A DNA stretch of 64,000 nucleotides. Source: Rhynchopus sp. YZ270_cl-10 (taxonomy: Eukaryota > Euglenozoa > Diplonemea > Diplonemida > Diplonemidae). The first letter of the stretch is position 1, and each line of letters starts with the position of its first letter. A model generated the notes under the pieces. That model was not told the DNA's origin. It worked only from the letters and a program-made list of their open reading frames with translations, and searched no databases. Location: assembly GCA_964035575.1 (NCBI GenBank), contig OZ037892.1:806001-870000 (forward strand), written 5' to 3'. The translations under genes and the position numbers were made by a program. Positions 49,001-59,149 of this stretch are shown in pieces.

Positions 49001-52000
49001 CTGCTTCAAGGTATGCTTGGATGTGTTCTTGTTGTGTGTTCGGTTGGATTGTGTTGTCTTTTGTCTTCTTGTTTGTTCTTCTTGTGTCTTGTTGTGCTTT
49101 CAACACAACAACCCCATCACGCATCACGAACTCCACACAACAGGTGGGCGGGAAGGCAGAGTGCGAGGAGGTGAAGTGTGAGAAGCCGAGCTGCAAGCCT
49201 GAGCCTGGTACGCAGTACGTGATGGATGCGATGCCTGCATTGGACGCAGATGGATGGTATGTTCCTTGCATACAGCACGGCACAACACAACACCACTTCT
49301 CACCACAGCCCCCTTCGCCCATGTGGAAGACTTGAGCGCAACGACAACTGCACAGAGGAGGAGAAGAAGTCGTGCTGCAAGACGCTTGGAGAGTGCAAGC
49401 GGTGCACCCGTGTGGGAGGTGCGGCGAAGTGTGTGGACTACCAGTGCATGACTGCACAGAAGGTGTGCCGTGCTGGTCCTGGATGCACGTTCAAGCGTGA
49501 CACGACGGCAGCAGCCACTACATCAGGCCTGTGCACAGACGACGTGTGTGGGGAGGAGGAATGCGAACCTGTGGACCCGTGCAAGGAGAAGAAGTGTGCG
49601 GGTGGGGAGGTGTGCAAGGTGTTTGGGGAGAAGGCCTACTGCAAGCGTGAGAATGCAGCGTGCGCGGGCTGCAAGGGTGTCTGTGTGGTGGACGCGAATG
49701 GGGCAGGGAAGTGCACAGCGACGGATGTGTGCGCAAGCGTGCGGTGCCAGCTGGGGACAGCGTGTGTGGATGTGAAGGGGTCTGCAAAGTGTTTGAGTGA
49801 GGACACAGCGCCATGCAAGGGTGCCTGCAAGGACGACGAGGAGTGTGTGCCGGAGTACGGCACGACACGTGGGGCGATGGAGTGGAAGTGTGTGCGCACA
49901 CGTGACCCTGATGCGGATGTGTGCACTGTGGACGAGTGTGCGTGCAGAGGAGACATGTGTGAGGGTGGGGAGAAGTGTCTGTTCCTTGCTGCAACGAACA
50001 CAACACAGTGCATGCTGCCCGAGGAGCTGAAGCAGCGTCTTGAGGAGAAGGAGAAGGAGAAGAAGTGGCGCAAGGACGAGGTGAAGGTGGACGACCCATG
50101 TGGAGGTGTGCTCTGTGCGAAGGGTGAGGTGTGCCGTGTGTCGGGGACTCCGCAGTGTGAGGCAAAGGTGGCGACGCAGTGCGACGGTGTGCGGTGTGGT
50201 GCGGGGCAGCACTGCAGTGAGACGACGGGTGCGTGTGTGGAGACAACGTGCGAGACGGCTTGTGCGGACACGGAGAAGTGTGTGCGCACGAAGGGGGAGA
50301 ACGTGTGTGTGGAGAAGTCGCTGTGTGGGGCGGGGTGGACGTGGAAGAAGGACACGTGCATGGACGACACGGACTGCCCGACAGGCACGTTCTGCCCAGC
50401 ACGCACAAGCACAGACCTGGAGGTGTTCGTGTCTGAGCACTGTGCATGTGACGGAGCCACTGGGGATGTGGACTACTGCTCACCCACACGTGACGAGAAC
50501 CTGCGCAAGTGCCAGCCTGCGATCTGGCCGTGTGATCTGCCCATCACAGAGCCGAAGGAGAAGCAGTGGTGCTGCGACAAGCGCCAGATTGGGTGCGATG
50601 TGTACCAGTGTGCGACACGCAACGGCGACAGCGATGCACTGTGGGCAACTGCGAAGAAGGACGAGTGCTGCAAGGCGACCCGTGGGCTGGTCGGATGTGG
50701 GACAGAGGAGGAGTTCAGCTGTTACACGGACGAGGAGTGGGGCTTCAAGAAGCACAAGCACTGCTGTGAGAAGGAGGGTGTGGACTGCCCAGCACCCGAG
50801 TTCGACTGCGAGGACGGGAAGGCGGACACGTGGGGGGATGCACAGCAGGTGTACTGCAACTCGGAGCTGAACTGCGACCCTGAAGACACAACATTCAACT
50901 GCAGCAAGCCCGGGATGTGGGGACGGGAGAAGCGGGACTTCTGCTGCTGTGCGTTTGGTGAGCGCTGCACAGACGACAAGCCGGACTTCAAGTGTGACGG
51001 AGACGCTGTGTCGTGGGGTGCGGAGCAGCGTGAGTTCTGCTGTCTGCTGACGAACGAGAAGGGCTGCAACGATGCGTCTGCGACAGAGGGCCCGTACCGC
51101 TGTGCTGAGGGGACGTTCACTGGCGAACAGGATGACGAGACACGCCGTCGTTGGTGCTGCAAGAATGCGGACGCTGGGTGCACAACAATGAAGAAGTGCG
51201 TGAGCCTTCTGCAAGACAGCAAGAAGCTTGCAGACGTGCCTGAAGATGTGCGGGACAAGTGCTGCAGTGAGGAGGGAAAGCTGTGCAAGTTCTTGTGCCC
51301 GAACTCGCCCGAACTTGTTGCGGAGATGACAGACTCGGCGGCGAAGAAGTACTGCTGCAGCATGCAGGGCAAGGGTTGCGACCCTGCAGATATCAAGCGT
51401 GAGCGTGACACCGATGAGGAACGTGAGGCACGTGTGCCGCGCAGGGATGTGACAGTCACGATCAGCGGAAGCGACCTGTTTGAACGGGCGCTGGAGAACC
51501 CAATGGAGTTTGGACGCGACATTGTGCGTGTGCTTGTGATGTTCCTGATTGAGCGTCTGAACAACGCGAGCATCCCTGTGAAGCTGACGCTGAAGGAGTT
51601 TGGATCGCTCGACGAGAAGAACGAGTTCCCTGTGGACGGGGAGGACCGTGTGTTCCCGACAGACTCGTGGCTGGAGTCGCCGTGGGGTGGACACCATGTG
51701 GGTGACGTGGAGACGATGCGCACACAGGACATCATCAACACGCCTGCCTCTGCTGGACGTGCGGGCATTGTGTTAGGCTCGGACAACGCAGACGGAATGG
51801 GCTTTGTGGTGCGTGTGCTTGGGAACGACGGGACGAGCGAGGATGCTGTGAACACGGCGACTGGCCACCTTGAGAACATGGGCGACAACCAGGACAACCT
51901 GGACGGAAGCGGTATTGCCTACACCGGCGGTGACTCGAGAGCAGGCCCTCTGCAGACAGGCACCACAACTGAGGGCGGCAGCAGCGACGACGACGGCGAC

Positions 52001-52216
52001 GACAGCTGGATCTACATCCTCATTGGCTGCCTTGCGGGTGCGTGTCTGCTGGGTGTTGCTGTGGGCGGTGTTGTCTACTCCCGTAGCAAGGAAACCACAG
52101 GCGCACGCCTTACCTTCGCTGAGATCGAAGGTGCGGAAGAAGAGGAACGCGAGAAGGCAGCTGAGATGGGCACGTCGCACTCCAACTACCAAGCAGGGCA
52201 GACACACAGCCTGTGA
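46082..52216 (+). CDS. Giant cysteine-rich type I membrane protein B, four exons
   Basis: Exons 46082-48765, 48857-49010, 49144-49256 and 49309-52216 join to 1952 residues. The signal peptide is MAKTLSVAALCVASYGVLQV. The N-terminal 240 residues align with gene A only loosely (PDESWHVVASFEG against PDSSWLVSVMYED; LGMYNNADC against YGMYSAPGC). Gene B has one diverged and one canonical DDCEKKTDCSWDD module, where A has six. From 47734 on the two genes are almost identical, introns included, through the CC-W repeats, the juxtamembrane domain and the transmembrane helix. The cytoplasmic tail is then different (KETTGARLTFAEIEGAEEEE) but ends in the same style (AAEMGTSH, NYQAGQTHSL). This pattern suggests gene conversion of a shared core. 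Probable role: surface adhesion or recognition; no ligand is known. Confidence 0.88.
47734..52091 (+). repeat. Duplicated 4.36-kb core, copy B
   Basis: Partner of 37471-41828. Differences I saw: AAG/GAG at 37799-37801 against 48062, and four silent or near-silent changes at about 50004, 50230, 50258 and 51214. Confidence 0.93.
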
Positions 52217-52572
52217 TCTCATGGGAGCATGCGAGATGTGTGTAACGAAAGAGACACACAACTCAAGGCGTACCATTTCGCCAATTAAGAACTTGAAACC
52301 CAAACGAACTCTCAAAAAAATTAAAACCGAATACTGAAATTTAGAGATCCCCTTTACATTCGTTTAGCTGGTGTGTGGCACTCTGTTCATATGACGTAAA
52401 CCTATTTTTGTGGCACATGCCTTTTGCTTTGCTGGTGGTAAGCATGAGCGTGACAGCATGGAAATAGATGTCTTTACAGTACACTAACGTTTTTCTTTTG
52501 CATATTCATAGAATGCGATACGCTAGTTTTTACTCCAAAAAAACCCCTCCCCAGTTTTCACCCCTTTTTTTT

Positions 52573-52615
52573 GAGATGTGTGCACGAAAGGCACAGTCAT
52601 CTTCTAATTTTTTTG
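52573..52615 (+). repeat. GAGAG-loop-type hairpin, C type (copy C6)
   Basis: GAGATGTGTGC, loop ACGAAAG, GCACAGTCATCTTC, then TAATTTTTTTGAG. TGTGC pairs with GCACA. The loop is CGAAAG instead of CGAGAG. Confidence 0.7.
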
Positions 52616-52875
52616 AGCTCCTATACAAGAAGAACCTGCTAGTTAACTAGCGTTTTCTTGAGTTCAGTGTGCTCACATCTCCCTCCCCGCTTATCCCACC
52701 CCATTTGACTTCCCCCTTGCCCCTTAGTCTCGAGAAGTGAGGCTTTCATTTGCGAATATAATTGCGTTCTGTTCTGTCTTGTGTTATACAATGCCTTTCC
52801 TCGCGTGGTGCAGTAGAACAAAAAAATAGCGAGGTTTTTGGGCATTGGCTCCGGAAAATAAATACGAAAAAAAAG

Positions 52876-52927
52876 GGTGGAGTTCATCCTCGGGTGTCTA
52901 CACTAATACAACGAAGTTTTCAAAAAA
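52876..52927 (+). repeat. Repeat H, copy 2
   Basis: GGTGGAGTTCATCCTCGGGT, GTCTACACTAATACAACGAA, GTTTTCAAAAAAATG. Matches 45211-45262. Confidence 0.75.
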
Positions 52928-53194
52928 ATGAGAGAATTGCAGAGGAAAAAAAAAAAGCAAATGGCTGTCAATAGAGTACATCCAGCATTCAAAACTTTCA
53001 GTAAGGAAAAGCGGGAGAGAGAAATAAAAGGAGTGGCTGAGATAGCTCACAAAAAGCTCACATAGAAAACTATTTTTCGTTATCAACACATGGAAGGGAA
53101 AATTTTCTTGGTGTGTGTTTTTTGTGTTCTTCTGATTCTAAGATGGGGGGTAAGGTTTCCCTCTCACTCCTGCGAACTTTTTTTTGGTGTCCAC

Positions 53195-53262
53195 CCCCCG
53201 GTACAGCCAGGTCATATACCAAAGGTACACTGTCACGAGAGGGTTTTGTATTCTCTACTTTT
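53195..53262 (+). repeat. GAGAG-loop hairpin, extended B type (copy B6)
   Basis: TCCACCCCCCGGTACAGCCA, GGTCATATACCAAAGGTACA, CTGTCACGAGAGGGTTTTGT, then ATTCTCTACTTT. The tail is cut a few bases later by the MITE at 53269. Confidence 0.75.
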
Positions 53263-53268
53263 AAGATA

Positions 53269-53598
53269 CCGTAAAAATATTTATTCTGGGCTGTAACTAT
53301 TCTGAGACAGAAGTATACTGGACCGGAACAAAACTGGAACACTTGGGGTTTTTGGGGGTGTCCCAGTTTTGTTCCGGCCCAGAACAGTTCTGTTGGGGTA
53401 GAATTTTTATCCCCATTCCCACCCCACCCAGGTGCATAGTGCATCTTTGGGCAAAAAAAATTCGTCGCACTCCTCGTTTTTTTTGACAAGGCACGGATAC
53501 CCCCCCAAAACAATGCTGGTACGGAACAAAACTGGAACAATCGACGATTTTTTGGGGTGTTCCAGTTTTGTTCCGGCCCAGAATAAATATTTTTACGG
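53269..53598. mobile_element. 330-bp TA-flanked element with nested palindromes
   Basis: The inverted ends CCGTAAAAATATTTATTCTG and CAGAATAAATATTTTTACGG are perfect over 20 bp, bordered by TA at 53267-53268 and 53599-53600. Inside are two further mirrors of CCGGAACAAAACTGGAACA / GTTCCAGTTTTGTTCCGG. TA plus CCGTA ends matches the 106-bp element at 21243, so both may belong to one Tc1/mariner-type group. Confidence 0.85.
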
Positions 53599-53601
53599 TA
53601 A

Positions 53602-53645
53602 GGTGACTAAGCACAGAGAGGCTTAGGGTCATCTCATAAACTTTT
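53602..53645 (+). repeat. GAGAG-loop hairpin, A type (copy A5)
   Basis: GGTGACTAAGC, loop ACAGAGAG, GCTTAGGGTCATC, tail TCATAAACTTTTCTTTTC. Confidence 0.8.
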
Positions 53646-53767
53646 CTTTTCTTTCTCTGTTTTTTTTTTCTTCTCTGACAAAGGTGTGTCCTTGAAGGAC
53701 CTTCCCTCCTCCTCTTTCATCATGAGATTCGCTTTTTTTTTCCCCCCATCTTCAACGCTGTCTTTTA

Positions 53768-54005
53768 GGTGACTAAGCACGAGAGTGCATATTTACAAAA
53801 AAACAAAAAACAAAACAAAAAGGATCCAAAAATACAACAAAAAAGATTGATGAATAACCAATGTTCAAAACATTAAGTAATCTAATCAGACTAAGCACGA
53901 GAGGCTTACGGCCTTATACTTTTCTTGAAGTCCACCCCTGGTACACCGGTCATATACCGAAGGTACACTGTCACGAGAGGGCTTTGTATTTCAAGTCAAC
54001 GTTCT
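53768..54005 (+). repeat. Cluster of A6, A7 and B7 hairpins
   Basis: A6 (53768): GGTGACTAAGCACGAGAG, then truncated. A7 (53888): AGACTAAGCACGAGAGGCTT, ACGGCCTTATACTTTTC. B7 (53928): GTCCACCCCTGGTACACCGG, TCATATACCGAAGGTACACT, GTCACGAGAGGGCTTTGTAT, TTCAAGTCAACG. Three members lie within 240 nt, all in + orientation. Confidence 0.8.
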
Positions 54006-54131
54006 TTCTTTCCCCCCCCAATGAGTTCAACGGAGTAGTTGTACCGTCGGGCCCGAAGTATGGTTCTATTCTCAAAGCGTTCGTTAGCACCCTTTGTTAG
54101 GACCCTGACAGCTGTGAAGTTTTTTTTTGGG

Positions 54132-54241
54132 GGGAATAGTCAGATTTACCCTACCCTATTTTGAAAAAGTTCAGATTTGCCCTAAAAACACTTTTAGGGC
54201 AAGTCTAAACTTTTTCAAAGTAGGGTAAATCTGACTATCCC
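54132..54241. mobile_element. 110-bp foldback MITE
   Basis: GGGAATAGTCAGATTTACCC and GGGTAAATCTGACTATCCC at the ends. GAAAAAGTTCAGATTTGCCC mirrors GGGCAAGTCTAAACTTTTTC. Almost the whole element is one imperfect palindrome. Confidence 0.8.
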
Positions 54242-54387
54242 TGGTGTGATTCAGGGGGTACGGACAACCCATGGACAACCCACGGAAGAACCACAGGGGA
54301 ACCACGGAGAACTGTTTCGGGCTATATTAAGATTTGCGGAGCACCTTCGGGGGAACCACGGAGAATCCGTTTGGGTGATCACACCAA
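54242..54387. repeat. Repeat with GGTGTGAT/ATCACACC ends
   Basis: GGTGTGATT at the left and GATCACACC at the right. The interior repeats GGAACCACGGAGAA twice, with related AACCCATGG and AACCCACGG units. It abuts the foldback MITE directly. Confidence 0.5.
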
Positions 54388-54944
54388 TCCCCCTTTTTTT
54401 TTCTCTCATTCTTTTCCTGCCCCTTTAAGAGGAGGTAGTACAATAGCGGGTTCTCAAAAAGGGGGGAAGGATGCTGGAGGCATCTTTGGTACAAAAAAAA
54501 AAAAAACAGCAATGTGTTTGCAAGACTGAGTTGAGGGATGTGCGTTTTTGTTTTCTTTTTTGCTTCTCGAAAATCACCTTTTCGCACAAAACCCTACCGC
54601 TTGGGCTCCACTTTACAAAATATTTTCTTTAGATGTGGATGTGGGAAATATTTCATCTTTCTTCCCTTTTATTTGCACCTTTTTTTTCAACGTCTCTTTC
54701 ATTCGATTTCTTTCAAAAAAAAAAAAAAAAAAAAAAAAAATGGTGACTCAAGTTTAGACTCATCGTTCCCACCCTCTCTTTAAGAGGATATCCTGTTCCT
54801 TCCCCAAAACGGGGATTCAGCTGTAAAAATACACGCCAAATTAAGTTATTTACCCCCTTTTTTTTTTCTCCCTTTTTATTTTGTTGCAATGTCTCTGTGA
54901 GGGTGTTTTGTGGCCAGAGATGGATTTCTTTTTCTGCATTTTGG

Positions 54945-55010
54945 TTGCTGTGCATGCATCCCAAAAAAGGATGTGCAGCACAGAGTACCAACTTCACTTC
55001 ACTTTTTTTT
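54945..55010 (+). repeat. D-like hairpin with AACTTCACT tail
   Basis: GCTGTGCATGCATCC, loop CAAAAAA, GGATGTGCAGCAC, then AGTACCAACTTCACTTCACT and a T tract. The stem GCATCC/GGATG(T)GC is strong. The CGAGAG loop is absent. Confidence 0.6.
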
Positions 55011-55461
55011 TGAATTTGAATTCCTTCTTTGCATCACCCACCACCACCCTCGAGGTCCATTTTTTTTTTAACTGATCTGCCCTTTCCCTCTGTTCGCTCC
55101 ACCAAACGAACTGTTCATATCCCCTCCCCTCACACCCCTCAATCCCCATCCAACTACAAATACAAAATGACAAAAGCAAAACGATACCATTCATTTCCCC
55201 CATTCTGTTCCCCTTCTCCACTCAATGTCACTTCCCCCCCCTTTTTTGATAAATTGTAGTGGAATTGCCTCGCGTTGTGTAGCCACAGTTTGTGCAAATC
55301 TCCAGTTTCCAAGAGTTTAGTGGTATTGGAATAATGTCATCACAAATTGCATGACACAGTAGCCATTATTTTACTCTCGAGGATGGGGTAATTAATAAAC
55401 TATTCACTGCTCACCACATTCCATCCCTAGATTCATCCAACCCCTTTTTTACCCTTTCACA

Positions 55462-56595
55462 ATGCTGTCCGCTGTCGCCAAGACGCTCCAGAAGAGCTCC
55501 GCCTGCTGCCCTGCCGCACCTGCCGCAGCAGCCACCAGCACCTTCGACTCAGTGAAGGAGTACTACGGCAAGGTGCTCTCCACCAGCAAGGATCTCAAGA
55601 CCTCTGCCTGCACTGCCGCGGGCCGCCCGCACCCGGTGGTGCTGAAGTCCCTCAAGAAGGTCCCCACGGAGATCAACGAGAAGTTCTACGGATGCGGCAC
55701 CCCGCTTCCCCTCGGCATTAAGGGCCTCAACGTTCTGGACCTTGGCTCTGGAAGCGGTCGCGACTGCTACCTTGCGTCGGACCTGGTTGGGGAGAACGGA
55801 TCTGTCCAGGGCATTGACATGACGGAGGAGCAGATTGAGGTTGCACGCAAGCACATCGTGGACTTCACGGCGAAGCTTGGGTATGCGCAGCCGAACCTCA
55901 AATTCCACCACGGATACATTGAGAAGATCATTGAGTCTGGCGTCTCCCTCGAGTCCATCGACATCATTATCAGCAACTGCGTGGTCAACCTCAGCCCCGA
56001 CAAGCCTGCTGTCCTCAAGGGCGCGTACGACGCACTCCGCACCGGAGGTGAATTCTACTTCTCTGACGTCTACTGCGACAGACGCCTTCCCCAGGCCGTG
56101 CAGGACCACGAGGTGCTCTGGGGCGAATGTATTGCAGGGGCGATGTACAAGGAGGACTTTGAGCGCGAGGCGCGCAACGTTGGCTTCGCTGACCCCCGCA
56201 TTCTTGATGTTGCAGAGATCCTGGTCACCGACCCCGAGCTTGCAGAGATCTGCGGAGAGGCACGCTTCTACTCGATCACCTACAGACTCTTCAAGCTTCC
56301 CGGCATGCTTGAGACCAAATGCGAGGATTACGGCCAGTTCGCGGTGTACAAGGGAACCATTGAGGGTCACCCCAATGCCTATGCTCTGGACGACCACCAC
56401 AAGCTCGAGAAGGGCAAGCCCTTCCTCGTGTGCGGAAACACCGCAGCGATGCTCGGAGAGAAGGGCACCTCGTGGCTCGCACCCCACTTCGAGATTCACG
56501 GCAACAGAGACACCCACTACGGACTCTTCGACTGTGCTCCGGTTGCGGTCACCCCTCAGCCTGGTGCCCCTGCAGGAGGAGCTTCGTGCTGTTAA
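55462..56595 (+). CDS. AS3MT: Arsenite S-adenosylmethionine methyltransferase (AS3MT/ArsM)
   Basis: 377 residues, one exon, ATG directly after a C/T-rich leader (CCCTTTCACAATG). It converts arsenite to methylated arsenicals with SAM and thiols. The SAM motif is [15 protein letters not shown] (91-105). The conserved cysteines that hold As(III) are present: Cys50 (KTSAC), Cys173 (ISNCVVNLSPDK) and Cys223 (WGECIAGA), with Cys78 (YGCGTPLP) also conserved. The C-terminus ends in ASCC, a vicinal Cys pair seen in many members. The N-terminus has an extra SSACCPAAP stretch. It is cytosolic as far as the sequence shows. Codon use is C/G-ending like HSP70, suggesting high expression. No ars-operon-like partners are nearby, as expected in a eukaryote. 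Family and function are secure; transfer from bacteria is possible but not shown. Confidence 0.95.
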   Translation: MLSAVAKTLQKSSACCPAAPAAAATSTFDSVKEYYGKVLSTSKDLKTSACTAAGRPHPVVLKSLKKVPTEINEKFYGCGTPLPLGIKGLNVLDLGSGSGRDCYLASDLVGENGSVQGIDMTEEQIEVARKHIVDFTAKLGYAQPNLKFHHGYIEKIIESGVSLESIDIIISNCVVNLSPDKPAVLKGAYDALRTGGEFYFSDVYCDRRLPQAVQDHEVLWGECIAGAMYKEDFEREARNVGFADPRILDVAEILVTDPELAEICGEARFYSITYRLFKLPGMLETKCEDYGQFAVYKGTIEGHPNAYALDDHHKLEKGKPFLVCGNTAAMLGEKGTSWLAPHFEIHGNRDTHYGLFDCAPVAVTPQPGAPAGGASCC

Positions 56596-57285
56596 ATGAA
56601 GTATTTTTTTTTTTTTAGTTTCAGTAAGGAAAGAAAGTGGGGTGTCCATAAAATGAAATATAAAAAAAAAAAAAATGAAATTATCTGCGGGTGAGTATTG
56701 ATGTGCCGTTCTGCAAGAGAGAGTAGTAGTGTAGGGGGGGAGGTTATTTTTTTTGACAAATTGTGTTTGTTAAAAGTGTTGTGAAAAAAAAGGGGGATTT
56801 TTTTTTTGTACCGTGTTTAGTGTTGGAATTGGTGTTTATTGTATGTATTCTGTCAACTTTTTTTTGATAGGAAATTCTAAGGGGGGTTTTTTTTTTCCTT
56901 TAGGAAATGTGCAAAATACCATCTGCACGAAATATTGTGGTCCAAAAACAAAAAGTAAAATATATCAAACTATGGGGTGCGAGAGGAAGAAAAAAAAAAC
57001 GGATTTTTTTTTTTGAATGTTTCCCCCCTTCCCGCTCCCCCCCCCCCTTCCACAAAAAAAACCCCACCTTGTATGCTGGATTTCCCTTTCAGATGCGAAG
57101 ATTAGCAAAAAGTATATATTGTTCTTCTTTTTTGCGTCTGTAAAGATGGAACCGCTGAAAAGGATTTCAGAGTGGCGTTTTCTCTCTTTACTTCTTATCC
57201 ACCTTCATTTTTTTTTAGTGGAGTTGTGATGGTCCTGTGTCTGTGAAAGGGCGTTGGTACTTTTTCTCTAACTCCGCTCTTTTTA

Positions 57286-57330
57286 ATGATGTGTGCAAGA
57301 TGTGTATGAGCATATTCATCTTCAACCTTT
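57286..57330 (+). repeat. C-type hairpin remnant (copy C7)
   Basis: GATGTGTGCAAGATGTGTAT, then GAGCATATTCATCTTCAACC. It keeps the ATTCATCTTCAACC tail; the stem is weak. Confidence 0.5.
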
Positions 57331-57519
57331 TATTTGTAGTTTTTCCGTTATTTTTTCTTCAAAACAAACTCTCGTTTTTCCCCTCTCCTCGTGTCCCCCC
57401 TTTTTTTTAGTTTATCGTCTCACTCTGGGCATAATGTGTTCACTTCTAGGAATCCATTATAACGAGAAGATCTGATTTTTTTTTTTTGGCGTCTCAAAAA
57501 AAAATAGTAACGTTCTTTA

Positions 57520-57556
57520 GGTGACTTAAGTGCTTAGCTTATGAAATCTTATGAAT
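57520..57556 (+). repeat. A-type hairpin remnant (copy A8)
   Basis: GGTGACTTAAGTGCTTAGCT, TATGAAATCTTATGAATC. The A-type start and an altered TCTTAT tail remain; the GAGAG loop is lost. Confidence 0.5.
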
Positions 57557-58429
57557 CAAAAAATGCTCTCTTATTATTTGTTGTTTATTGTTGTTATTTT
57601 GTTGTTCATTTTTATTTAGACGAAAAGGAACACTAAAAAAAAAAAAACTAAATTTCGCCAATTTCACCCAATTTATCTTTGTTGCTTTTTTCTTTTACTC
57701 CCCCAGGGCGTTTTTTCTGTTTTTTTCTCTGATACAATAACAGCTTCTCTCCCCATGTGAGGAAGGAACGAATTTTGTGAGAAAAAGCCGCCAATCGCGA
57801 TGAGGGAAGAAGGGGGGAAGAAAAGGAGAGAAAGGGAGAAACCAGGAAATTTTTATTTTTTTTTTTCAAAAAAAAGCCCCCTCCCCCTTTTTATAATACA
57901 CAATCCTGCATCCACCATGAGGAATCAAAACGTTCACATGCTTGACGCACATCAGCAATCTTCAGTTTGCGTTATCTGACCCGGAACGTTCCAAAAACCC
58001 GCCTTTTTTTTTTTTTTTTTTGTTGTTCAACTTAGCCCAAGGCTCGACTTTTTTTTTTTTTCCACATCAAACTGGACAGGGCGAGGGGGGTACGTTTACT
58101 ATGCACATGAAAAGCACTTGGTCCGAGCGAAGCGAGGGCCAGATGTCTTACAATCTGTACAGTGCCGGTTAGTTAGAGCGAGGCACAAAAGTGAACAAAA
58201 CTAGAGATGGATTGTTATTTTTTTTTTTTTTTTTTTTTTTGCAGAAAGGTTTCGTCAGCCGTGTTGCGTATTCCCCACAACTCTGTTGTTCTTCTGTTAC
58301 TTGAATCACAACTCATTCCCCCCCTTTATCCAAACCCTCCACATTTTCACTCTAAGACTATACACCTTCCTCCCCTTCCTCCCCTTCTTCCCCTTCCTCC
58401 CCTTCTTCCCCTTCTATCCCACCCCTTAT

Positions 58430-59149
58430 ATGGGGTTGTCTGCAACCAAACCTTTGGATGAAGCCTTGCGGCAGCGTGACTTCCGCCGTTTAGGGAATCT
58501 CATTGCAAAGACGTCGGACGCGAATTTACGAAAGTGGTTTGAGCACGGCGAGCAGAAGCCTCATGTCCTTGACAGTGCGGTGCTGACACCGATGGAGTAC
58601 TGTGCGCGGGGCTATGTCGACGACACCAGCGCCGTCACTACTATCGTCACCGCCTTTGAGGCATGTGGCGCGGCACGTTCTCTGTTTGAAGCGCATAGTA
58701 TTACGTTCATTGTCAATAACATTGTGTGTCCTGCGGTGCGTCGTGACATTCTTCCTGTAGTGAAAGCGGTTCTTAGTGTACGCGACAAAGTGCCTTTGGT
58801 CTTAACAGCGCAGGTCTCTACAAGGCATAAAGGGGAGAATGTGTTAAGCACCGTGGTGCACCTAGCTGCCGAGCAGCATGCAGTGAAGTGCCTGCCCTTC
58901 CTGTTGGAGAAGGCGCAGCTCTCCTCGCTCCTTTCATTCATGCTGCAAAGGGAGAACGGTCTGAGGCAGCTCCCCATCGATGTGGCAAACCAAGACACCT
59001 CCGACACCATCTCCCACTTCGACAGCCTCTCGTTCCAAGAGGATCTGGAGGATGGGTTACCGCTAAACTCCTTCCAGCTGAGCATTTCTGATAAAGCAGA
59101 CGACAACTCCAACCGGCATGGGCATGAGGTCTGGCTGCCTTCCGCATAA
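58430..59149 (+). CDS. Ankyrin-like repeat protein
   Basis: 239 residues from the ATG at 58430. The frame is open upstream only through a C/T-rich tract, so I start here. The protein is helical, with ankyrin-style units, the clearest being VVHLAAEQHAVKCLPFLLEK and then LQRENGLRQLPIDVANQDTS (residues about 145-200). An earlier unit around TPMEYCARGYVDDTSAVTTI is weaker. Ankyrin repeats bind partner proteins. No enzyme domain is seen and the role is unknown. The C-terminal 45 residues are acidic and polar. A run of 18 or so G follows the stop codon at 59150. The neighbours are AS3MT and the PRMT-like gene, with no obvious functional link. Confidence 0.65.
   Translation: MGLSATKPLDEALRQRDFRRLGNLIAKTSDANLRKWFEHGEQKPHVLDSAVLTPMEYCARGYVDDTSAVTTIVTAFEACGAARSLFEAHSITFIVNNIVCPAVRRDILPVVKAVLSVRDKVPLVLTAQVSTRHKGENVLSTVVHLAAEQHAVKCLPFLLEKAQLSSLLSFMLQRENGLRQLPIDVANQDTSDTISHFDSLSFQEDLEDGLPLNSFQLSISDKADDNSNRHGHEVWLPSA

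Larger units (their letters stand above)
52217..55461. other. 3.2-kb intergenic region
   Basis: No credible gene. It contains the densest cluster of hairpin repeats and small MITEs in the window (52573-54390), a D-like hairpin at 54945-55010, a long A tract at about 54715-54740, and C/T-rich leader sequence before the arsenite methyltransferase gene. The stretch 55255-55440 shows nothing I recognise. Confidence 0.6.
56596..58429. other. 1.8-kb intergenic region
   Basis: A/T-rich with many T tracts and no credible gene. A C-type hairpin (57286-57330) and an A-type remnant (57520-57556) are present. A CCTTCCTCCCC/TTCTTCCCC pyrimidine repeat (58360-58420) lies immediately before the next start codon and may be the splice-acceptor tract, although no AG was noticed close to the ATG. 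Confidence 0.55.
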
